The translations under genes were made by a program, and so were the position numbers. The notes below the pieces were generated by a model. That model saw only the letters and a list, made by a program, of their open reading frames with translations, made no database searches and was not told where the DNA came from. Shown here in pieces: positions 5,767 to 11,674 of a DNA stretch of 11,674 bases (within the stretch, counting starts at the first letter, position 1; every line of letters starts with the position of its first letter). The DNA is from Verrucomicrobiota bacterium (GTDB lineage: Bacteria > Verrucomicrobiota > Verrucomicrobiia > Chthoniobacterales > JAFAMB01). Where the stretch lies: assembly GCA_019241095.1 (NCBI GenBank), contig JAFAXJ010000536.1, positions 1 through 11,674 on the forward strand, given 5' to 3'.

Positions 5767-7515
5767 TTACTGCTTTGTTCCCTGAGTCTGACCTTCGTTC
5801 CACCGCTCCCGGTCGGAGTAATAGAGACATTGGCCGTTCGCCAGCACCAAAGGGCCTTTAAGAGGAAAGTTTGTCAGCGCTTCCCGGATCGGAATCAGCA
5901 CTGCCGCCCATTGGCCGAAGTCCCCTGCCTGGATGTTTGAAGCGAATGGCAGATCACGAGACACTGGGGTCAGATACAGGCCAACAATCGGACCGCCCAA
6001 AGACTGATAATCGTTCCAGGTATAGAAAGGTTTGGTTGTATAGGGTAGCCACAATGATTTCCGATCCGAGTACCAACCAATAGCCCATGGCATATCTGAG
6101 CTGATAATCTCGTTGGGCTGCGTCCATGTACCGAAAAGCTGCATCAGCGATGGAAGGTAGGGTGGAAACTGGATTGGCGAAGGGCTGCTACTCAAGAAAC
6201 CAAGCAAGCTTGGAAATCCGGTAATCATAAACAGCCCGGCCAAAAGCGCAGAACGCAGAAGAGGCGTGTTGAAGCCTAGCCGGCTCCAAAGGACCAGGAT
6301 AAACGCTACCCCATATAGGGTCATTATCGGTCCGAAAAGAATATGAAATTGATTCGGATGAATCGTTTTTCCGCCTGTTCCGAGCAAGGCGCTTCCAGCA
6401 AACGCGAGCAGCCAGAATAGTAGCAGGCCCCATCTGAATTGTGCGGTTTCCGCCCGTTTGAATTTGTGAAGAAGTGACACGAAAAACACCGGAGCTAGGA
6501 AAATTCCTCCTAACAAGGCATAAATAGAGCCGAGCTGCGATTTAATTTCTTCCAGAGCGCGCCGGCGAATAGCAAGGATGTTGATCAAGCCGCTGTCTGG
6601 TTGGCTTTGTCTCATCCAAGTGTCATGCGATAAACCAACACCGTCCAGGCAAGCGTAAGGACTGATTCCAAAAGGCGTTTTCGTTGTCTGATACTGATGT
6701 AGCACCCAGACTGAGAACAAACCGCCACAAATCACCCCCGGAACAAGGACGGAAATGAAACGAGGCCGAATGTAAACCAGGCAAAATAAGATAAACCCAA
6801 GTGCTATCCAAACCATTGCTGGATGCGTGAGGGTCATCAGCCCCAGGCTGATGCCAAGCCCAAGTAACACCAGAATCGGAAACCGAGCTTTAACCTGTGC
6901 GCGCAAAGCCTTAACCGAGCACCAGCAGGCGCAACTAAATAGAAAAAGCAGCAGCATTTGAGGCAGTCCAGACAACGAAACCTGCCAGAATTGATCCGCT
7001 ACTGCGGTCAGTCCTACGCCGATCAGAGCAACTCGACGATCGAACAGATCCCAGCCAATAAAGAAAGTGATGATCAGGGACAGAATGAAAAAGAGAATCG
7101 ATATGGCGCCGATCAAACGATCTCCCGCGTAAACGGGGCGAGCATTGTCGATTTTGACTCCGAGCGCTCTTGGGAAAAGCTTTATCGCGAGAGCCTCGAC
7201 CAGAGGATTGAGCGGCGCGTGATAAGTTTCGGGAAATGCGCCAGTCGGGATCCTGCCAGTATACTTTTCGAGTTGGTGAATCGCCAAAGGACGGATGTTC
7301 TTTGTACTAAAACCTTGTCCTTGCGCAATCTGTCTTGCTATCTGTGCTTCATCAATGCCGTCTTGAGTAGACAGGCCGCGAAATTGGATGAGCAGATAGG
7401 CAAGCCCCAAAGCGCAAACGAGAACTATCAGTAAAATTGTCCGAAAAACCGCCGCCAACCATCCTTGTTCCAGAGAATGGACAAATCCTTGAATCGTCTC
7501 TTCGGGTGTTGCCAT
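5767..7515 (-). CDS. Polytopic membrane glycosyltransferase-like protein, GT-C/ArnT-PMT type (582 aa)
   Basis: Probable inner-membrane sugar transferase of the GT-C fold, which uses lipid-linked sugar donors on the periplasmic side. After TM1 (about 24-44) comes a loop with GLSTQDGIDEAQIARQIAQGQGF (47-69), matching the acidic D/E-A-x-x-A-R-x-I-A-x-G-x-G pattern of GT39/ArnT-like enzymes (D55-E56 are the likely acidic pair). A loop with PETYHAPLNPLVEAL (95-109) follows, then about ten further hydrophobic segments to residue 440. The last 140 residues are soluble and probably periplasmic. Length fits ArnT (about 550). ATG is 1 nt after the regulator stop (TAG-C-ATG), so translation is probably coupled. 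I cannot name the acceptor; lipid A, a lipid-linked glycan and a protein are all possible. The class is likely, the specific function unknown. Confidence 0.75.
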   Translation of the reverse strand: MATPEETIQGFVHSLEQGWLAAVFRTILLIVLVCALGLAYLLIQFRGLSTQDGIDEAQIARQIAQGQGFSTKNIRPLAIHQLEKYTGRIPTGAFPETYHAPLNPLVEALAIKLFPRALGVKIDNARPVYAGDRLIGAISILFFILSLIITFFIGWDLFDRRVALIGVGLTAVADQFWQVSLSGLPQMLLLFLFSCACWCSVKALRAQVKARFPILVLLGLGISLGLMTLTHPAMVWIALGFILFCLVYIRPRFISVLVPGVICGGLFSVWVLHQYQTTKTPFGISPYACLDGVGLSHDTWMRQSQPDSGLINILAIRRRALEEIKSQLGSIYALLGGIFLAPVFFVSLLHKFKRAETAQFRWGLLLFWLLAFAGSALLGTGGKTIHPNQFHILFGPIMTLYGVAFILVLWSRLGFNTPLLRSALLAGLFMITGFPSLLGFLSSSPSPIQFPPYLPSLMQLFGTWTQPNEIISSDMPWAIGWYSDRKSLWLPYTTKPFYTWNDYQSLGGPIVGLYLTPVSRDLPFASNIQAGDFGQWAAVLIPIREALTNFPLKGPLVLANGQCLYYSDRERWNEGQTQGTKQ

Positions 7516-7516
7516 G

Positions 7517-8857
7517 CTACTCGGAAGGTTTTTTCAAGCGTCGATGAAGCGTTCGCCGGCTAATTCCGAGCTTTTTGGCGGCCTCCGTCCGGTTTCCTCC
7601 GCTTTCATCCAGCGCGCGGATAATTAGCCGCATCTCGTTATCATGCAAATTCATTTGCGGATCAGAACGTAACACAAGAAGATCAGTCTGACCGCGCACT
7701 GTCATGGGCAAGTCACGAACGGTTATCTGCGGCCCGGTCGAAAGAGTTACGCTCGAATCGATTGCCCCTTTCAGCTCGCGTACATTCCCAGGCCAATCAT
7801 ATTGAATGAGCAGTTCCATTGCTTCCGGAGAGAGTGGCCGAAAAGCTTTTCCGTCCCTCTGGCTAATTTCTCTTAAGAAAGTGTTAGCCAACAGCGGTAT
7901 ATCTTGTTTGCGATCGCGAAGCGGCGGAACGCGGAGCTGAACGACATTGAGTCGATAATATAAATCTTCTCGGAATCTGCCTTCTCGGACTGAAGCCGCT
8001 AAGTCTCGGTTTGTCGCGGCAATCAAACGCACATCGGATTTTATACTTTGATTACCACCGACGCGCTCGAATACGCCGGGGTCCAATGCGCGCAAGAGTT
8101 TTACTTGAACATTGGAGTCGATCTCGCCGATCTCATCCAGAAAAAGTGTACCTCCGGCGGCTTGCTCAAATCGGCCCACGCGCCGTTCAATGGCTCCGGT
8201 GAAAGCCCCTCGTTCATGTCCGAACAATTCGCTCTCGATAAGCTGGGGTGCAAAAGCAGCACAATTAAACGCGACAAAGCGTGCTTTGTTTCTGTTGCTT
8301 AAGTTGTGAATCGCACGAGCAATGAGTTCTTTCCCCGTACCACTTTCGCCAAGCAGCAGCACTGTAGCTCGAGTAGGCGCTACCTGAGCGATAGTGTCCA
8401 GAATGTCGTGCATTGGTTTCGATTCACCAATGAGATTTTCTAAACCGTAACGCTTATCGATCTGCCGGCGGAGCTGCTGGTTTTCTTGTTCAGTGCGCCT
8501 TCCTTGAATTGCTCGAGTGATTTTGATCCCGAGTTCATCAATATTGACGGGCTTTGTAATGAAATCATATGCCCCCCGTTTGATCACTTCCACCGCAGTA
8601 GCGATTGAACCGTATGCTGTCATCAGCATGCAGATCGGCGGCCGCTGTTGTTGGAGGATCTTATCGATCAACGCGATGCCATCTTCTCCGCCGAGTCGCA
8701 GATCTGTAAGAACAAGATCAATCTGATCAGATCGAAGCACATTTAACGCTTCTTCAATATTACCTGCCGTATAGACGTCGAAATCATCTTCCAAAGATCG
8801 ACGAAGACCCTCTCGGGTGTGTTTTTCGTCATCAACTATGAGTATCGTGCCTTGCAT
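7517..8857 (-). CDS. Sigma-54-dependent response regulator, NtrC family (446 aa)
   Basis: Transcription activator with three domains. The receiver (about 3-118) has acidic residues D9-D10, phospho-acceptor D52, T80 and K102. The AAA+ domain (about 142-370) has Walker A GESGTGKE (170-177), the sigma-54 loop GAFTGA (217-222), Walker [10 protein letters not shown] (237-245) and arginine-finger candidates R296/R302. A Fis-type helix-turn-helix lies at 422-443 ([22 protein letters not shown] pattern). All catalytic residues are intact, so it should hydrolyse ATP and open sigma-54 promoters when phosphorylated. The frame is open upstream to a GTG at 8926. I chose the ATG at 8857 because the receiver beta-1 strand (TILIVDDE) begins three residues later, as in the family; the 23-residue extension is not receiver-like. 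It follows the kinase gene and ends 1 nt before the glycosyltransferase start. Likely partner of that kinase. Confidence 0.95.
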   Translation of the reverse strand: MQGTILIVDDEKHTREGLRRSLEDDFDVYTAGNIEEALNVLRSDQIDLVLTDLRLGGEDGIALIDKILQQQRPPICMLMTAYGSIATAVEVIKRGAYDFITKPVNIDELGIKITRAIQGRRTEQENQQLRRQIDKRYGLENLIGESKPMHDILDTIAQVAPTRATVLLLGESGTGKELIARAIHNLSNRNKARFVAFNCAAFAPQLIESELFGHERGAFTGAIERRVGRFEQAAGGTLFLDEIGEIDSNVQVKLLRALDPGVFERVGGNQSIKSDVRLIAATNRDLAASVREGRFREDLYYRLNVVQLRVPPLRDRKQDIPLLANTFLREISQRDGKAFRPLSPEAMELLIQYDWPGNVRELKGAIDSSVTLSTGPQITVRDLPMTVRGQTDLLVLRSDPQMNLHDNEMRLIIRALDESGGNRTEAAKKLGISRRTLHRRLKKPSE

Positions 8858-8940
8858 TCGCGTAACACAGGACCAAAGCACGGCGATGTCGTGGAGCCAA
8901 GCGGCTGCGCTTATTTTCGATACCACCTTGGATATCGCCC

Positions 8941-8976
8941 TTCAGGCGGAAGAACTACGCGTTCAGGCGGAAGAAC
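8941..8976. repeat. 21-bp-period tandem duplication at the kinase stop codon
   Basis: TTCAGGCGGAAGAAC occurs at 8941-8955 and again at 8962-8976, starts 21 bp apart. On the coding (minus) strand each copy encodes Ser-Ser-Ala-stop in the same frame. The kinase ends at the first copy, and a second in-frame stop follows seven codons later. It looks like a recent short tandem duplication of the gene's end. Confidence 0.8.
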
Positions 8977-10150
8977 CCGTCTGGTCGCGAAGAAGGCGCA
9001 CATCGCCTTCGCCGTAAGGCAGGTGAATTGAGACCCGAACACCTTCACCCTCATTGCTTTCGATCTCAATCTCTCCACCATGTTCTCGAACAATTCGACG
9101 AACAATCAGCAGACCAAGGCCTGATCCGGAAGCCTTTGTCGTGAAATAAGGCTGGAATAGCTTGCTCATATTCTCAGCCGAAATGCCGCCGCCGGTATCG
9201 CTGAAGCTCACCGAGACGTAAAGGTCATCCTGCGATGACCGAATATGGAGAATTCCTCCAGTTTTCATCGCCTGGAAAGAATTTTTAATGACATTATAGA
9301 ACGCCTGTTTCAGTTGATCTCGGTCCACGCGCACAGCATGCAGGCCAGGTTGCAATTCCATTTCTACCAGAATATCCCGGTCCAGGATTTCTGATTGAAG
9401 GAAGGCGACTGATTCTTCAACAATTTCATTCAGATCATGGATTTCGAAAGTGGGCGTTGTCGGCCGAATCGCTCTTAGAAACTGGTGAACAATGGAATCT
9501 AAGCGTTGTATTTCGCCCTTGGCGATTGTGAGAAGACCTGTGATTTCTTCTCGTTGTTCTGGAGCAAATTTACGGAGCTTACGCTCAATAAGTTGCAAGT
9601 GGATGTTCAGCGAATTCAGGGGGTTGCCAACCTCATGAGCAACTCCGGCAGCCAGCATTGTCAGAGCCGAAAGGCGCTCGCTTTCGATCGTTTCTGCCGC
9701 TAGCTTTCGGTCCTCCGTGTTGTCTCGCAGGATAATGGCATAACCTACCAGATCCTGCATGGCGATTCCTGAACTATCAATTGCCCGGTCCAGGTGCAAT
9801 GGGGCTACATAGAAGTTCAGAAAACGATGACGCGGGTAGAAAATTTCGATATCGCGGCTCACAGTACCTTTGCTGGATCGAAGCGACATCCAGTCCAAGC
9901 CTCTTAACTTCTCCTCTAACGGCTTTCCAAGAGCCTCCTCAGGAACAACCCGAAATATCTCCGCACCGGCTGCGTTTATGAACTGGATCTTTCCTTGAAT
10001 ATCAGTGACTATCACTCCTTCCTGCAGCGCATCGAAGATGCGCTCCAAAAAGCCTTTTTCTTGCGAAAGGCGAACGAGATAGTTTTGAACTTCTTCGGGC
10101 TGGATGCGCCTGATTCGTTCAATCAGCTTATCAATGAATCCCGATCTCAT
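8963..10150 (-). CDS. Soluble PAS-domain sensor histidine kinase, NtrB-like (395 aa)
   Basis: Autophosphorylating sensor that should donate phosphate to the response regulator encoded next to it. There is no transmembrane segment, so it is cytoplasmic. A helical N-terminus (1-38) leads into a PAS domain (about 35-145, with ALQEGVIVTDIQGKIQFIN). The dimerisation/phosphoacceptor domain has the H-box AAGVAHEVGNPLNSL with H172. The ATPase domain has the N-box NVIKNSFQAM (N290), G1 DTGGGI (318-323), F-box-like PYFTTK (334-339) and G2 GSGLGL (342-347). The start ATG overlaps the stop of the LolA-like gene by 4 bp (ATGA), which fixes the start and points to translational coupling. The signal sensed by the PAS domain cannot be read from sequence. 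The 3' end carries a short tandem duplication. Function as a histidine kinase is firm. Confidence 0.95.
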   Translation of the reverse strand: MRSGFIDKLIERIRRIQPEEVQNYLVRLSQEKGFLERIFDALQEGVIVTDIQGKIQFINAAGAEIFRVVPEEALGKPLEEKLRGLDWMSLRSSKGTVSRDIEIFYPRHRFLNFYVAPLHLDRAIDSSGIAMQDLVGYAIILRDNTEDRKLAAETIESERLSALTMLAAGVAHEVGNPLNSLNIHLQLIERKLRKFAPEQREEITGLLTIAKGEIQRLDSIVHQFLRAIRPTTPTFEIHDLNEIVEESVAFLQSEILDRDILVEMELQPGLHAVRVDRDQLKQAFYNVIKNSFQAMKTGGILHIRSSQDDLYVSVSFSDTGGGISAENMSKLFQPYFTTKASGSGLGLLIVRRIVREHGGEIEIESNEGEGVRVSIHLPYGEGDVRLLRDQTGSSA

Positions 10151-10911
10151 TGAAATAGATCTAGTCCAGTAAGTTTGGCGAGGACTGGGGCAAAAAGGTC
10201 AGGCTGAACGAAAGTTGCGCCTTCGGTATAGGCCGCGCCTGGCTGCCATGTTTGTGCAGGCAGTTCGCGTGAAAAGCTGGCTTTAGCAAGCTCTAGACTA
10301 CCGGTCCAAGTGTCGCTGGAAATCTGGATTCGTCGAACCTGATAATTGTTTTGCCGTACCGTTACCGTAGCCGTCCAAGGCCCAGCATTCAGTGCATCCA
10401 CAATTTCGGGGGCCAAACGCAGTTCCATCACCCATAGCGAGTCTCCGTCAGGATCGGTCTGCGCTCGGAAGCCTAATATCTGAAAGAGAGCAGGGAGCAT
10501 AACAATTTCCTGATCTTTGAATGGAAGCCGGAAATCCGGAATTTTGCCCTTGGATGTTCGGGAAACCATGACATCGGCAGCCAAACTTTTTGGGTATACC
10601 CAGACGCGTTGGCCGCTGCGGCAAAGCACCGCCTGTTTTTCAGGATCGAGTGACTCTAGACGCAGTTTATCAGGGAGTTGTAAAGCGATACGAACCTTCT
10701 GATTTAAAAACGCGATCGGGCCTTCACGAGGAATGACCTCTGCATCAACTGCTTTGATAGCGGATTTGGAGTAAAACAGAGCTCCATAAGGTTGCAAAAC
10801 CTTTGCTAATACTTCGTATTTGTCTTGAGCGCAGATTGGTACCGCAGCCCAGATAGCAAAAGCGGCCAGCAGTCTCAAACAACAAGCTTTGATCATTTCA
10901 GTGAACAACAT
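10147..10911 (-). CDS. Exported LolA-like / outer-membrane lipoprotein-sorting-like protein (254 aa)
   Basis: Probable periplasmic protein. A signal peptide is clear, with a hydrophobic core at about 13-25 and likely signal peptidase I cleavage after ICA (26-28). The Cys residues do not form a lipobox. The mature part is a beta-rich, roughly 225-residue domain with the alternating pattern of LolA/LppX-like folds: KVRIALQLPDKLRLES (52-67), then a segment with RVWVYP, and WTATVTVRQNNYQVRRIQISSD near 180-200. This resemblance is by pattern only, and a DUF2092-type periplasmic protein is an equal alternative. ATG at 10911 is used here; ATG at 10896 (residue 6) would give a more compact signal peptide, and neither has a Shine-Dalgarno. 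It is the first gene of the leftward cluster and overlaps the kinase gene by 4 bp, suggesting a link to the signalling pair. It is divergent from the ExbB/TolQ-like gene. Confidence 0.6.
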   Translation of the reverse strand: MLFTEMIKACCLRLLAAFAIWAAVPICAQDKYEVLAKVLQPYGALFYSKSAIKAVDAEVIPREGPIAFLNQKVRIALQLPDKLRLESLDPEKQAVLCRSGQRVWVYPKSLAADVMVSRTSKGKIPDFRLPFKDQEIVMLPALFQILGFRAQTDPDGDSLWVMELRLAPEIVDALNAGPWTATVTVRQNNYQVRRIQISSDTWTGSLELAKASFSRELPAQTWQPGAAYTEGATFVQPDLFAPVLAKLTGLDLFQ

Positions 10912-10922
10912 GGTCTGATTTA

Positions 10923-10952
10923 TTGGCTTGGAATTCGTTAGCTCACTATACT
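10923..10952 (+). promoter_or_regulatory. Candidate sigma-70-type promoter for the ExbB/TolQ-like gene
   Basis: TTGGCT (10923-10928, 4 of 6 to consensus) and TATACT (10947-10952, 5 of 6) are 18 bp apart. Transcription would start near 10959, only about 17 nt before the ATG at 10976. The same bases read on the other strand as TATAGT (10950-10945), a possible -10 for the LolA-like gene without a convincing -35. Pattern-level evidence only. Confidence 0.33.
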
Positions 10953-10975
10953 TCTTAATATTCGTGACGACTTCT

Positions 10976-11674
10976 ATGCTGGGAATCGGTTCCGGAGGTT
11001 TAGTTTACGCTTTTACAGAAGCGACGTTGGAAGGCAAACTGGTGCTGTTAACCCTTTTTGTGGCTTCAATTTTCAGCTGGTCGGTTATGGTCACAAAAAT
11101 CCGAGTAGTGCGTTTGGCGAAGAAACAGAATGAACGTTTTCTGGATCTGTTTCATTCCGAAAGACAACCGCTGAAGATCTTTGAGGCCGGTCACCGGTTT
11201 GAAGGTTCACCTCTCTATGCAATCTATTTAGCCGGTTGCAAGGAATTAGCGTTCCATCTGTTAGGCGCCACTGAAGTTGACGACACGTTCTGGGCACGTC
11301 TGGAGATCGCTGAAAAGATTACACCATCTCAGATGCGAGTGGTGACAACTGCAATGGAGCGAGCCGTCGGTGAATGTGCTTTACGCCTGGAATCCCAGAT
11401 GATTTTATTAGCAACGGCCGTCAGTGGTGCACCGTTTCTTGGCTTGCTTGGAACCGTATGGGGAGTTATGGACACATTTTCCGGAGTGGCGATGGCCGGA
11501 TCAGCAAACCTCCAAGCCATGGCCCCGGGTGTGTCCGGAGCACTCATCACTACTGTTACCGGACTGTTAGTAGCTATCCCTGCTATGTTCGGTTATAACT
11601 TTCTCGTAACGAGCATTCGTTCCCTCATTGTTCAGAACGACAATTTCGGTGCTGAACTCGCTTCAGAGTTCGAA
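10976..11674 (+). CDS. MotA/TolQ/ExbB-family proton channel (N-terminal 233 residues; 3' end outside window)
   Basis: Inner-membrane proton-channel subunit that energises TonB- or Tol-type envelope machinery, usually with an ExbD/TolR partner, which would lie beyond the right edge. The frame is open to the window end. TM1 is at about 22-40, followed by a long cytoplasmic region (41-140). TM2 carries the hallmark GAPFLGLLGTVWGVMDTF (151-168, T160 equivalent to the conserved TM2 Thr), and TM3 carries APGVSGALITTVTGLLVAIPA (183-203, T193). The glutamate found in E. coli ExbB/TolQ TM3 (APGIAEAL) is replaced by G188. ATG at 10976 is preferred; an in-frame GTG (10964) and TTG (10928) lie upstream before a stop at 10916. 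No clear ribosome binding site. Divergent from the LolA-like gene. Family is certain; whether it is ExbB-like or TolQ-like is not. Confidence 0.93.
   Translation, partial: MLGIGSGGLVYAFTEATLEGKLVLLTLFVASIFSWSVMVTKIRVVRLAKKQNERFLDLFHSERQPLKIFEAGHRFEGSPLYAIYLAGCKELAFHLLGATEVDDTFWARLEIAEKITPSQMRVVTTAMERAVGECALRLESQMILLATAVSGAPFLGLLGTVWGVMDTFSGVAMAGSANLQAMAPGVSGALITTVTGLLVAIPAMFGYNFLVTSIRSLIVQNDNFGAELASEFE

Noticed and set aside
6958..7434. Plus-strand open frame of 158 codons opposite the glycosyltransferase gene
   Set aside because: Antisense to the membrane-protein gene. Its polar sequence is what complementing hydrophobic codons produces, and no motif or ribosome binding site supports it.

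Overview
The window (about 11.7 kb, roughly 50% GC by eye) comes from a diderm bacterium, because it encodes an RND efflux system, a periplasmic LolA-like protein and an ExbB/TolQ-type proton channel. The style of the NtrB-like kinase, the LolA-like/ExbB divergent pair and the general lack of Shine-Dalgarno sequences resemble Verrucomicrobiota, with Acidobacteriota as an alternative. That placement is an inference from memory of similar gene sets and was not tested by a search. I see no tRNA, rRNA, insertion sequence, CRISPR array or phage gene.

Layout. Seven of the eight recognisable protein genes lie on the minus strand and read from right to left: LolA-like periplasmic protein (10147-10911), PAS sensor histidine kinase (8963-10150), sigma-54-type response regulator (7517-8857), GT-C-type membrane glycosyltransferase (5767-7515), a 370-bp regulatory gap with a 42-codon leader ORF (5421-5549), MdtA-like membrane fusion protein (3957-5396), MdtB/MdtC-like RND permease (709-3894), and a second RND permease cut by the left edge (1-645). 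The only plus-strand gene is a divergent ExbB/TolQ/MotA-family channel that runs off the right edge (10976-11674).

How the parts connect. The LolA-like gene and the kinase overlap by 4 bp (ATGA). The regulator stop and the glycosyltransferase start are 1 nt apart (TAG-C-ATG). The first four genes therefore look like one translationally coupled unit. The response regulator keeps the GAFTGA loop that contacts sigma-54. In the gap ahead of the efflux operon there is a close match to a -24/-12 sigma-54 promoter (AGGCACG-N4-ATGC, GG-N10-GC spacing). The most economical model is that the two-component system senses an envelope or cytoplasmic signal and switches on the adjacent MdtABC-like pump through sigma-54.

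The most unusual part is the leader of the pump operon. A very basic 42-residue ORF has the clearest Shine-Dalgarno in the window, and its stop codon is buried in a strong GC-rich stem-loop just before the weakly initiated fusion-protein gene. This layout suggests translational coupling or ribosome-mediated control of pump expression. It is inferred from sequence only.
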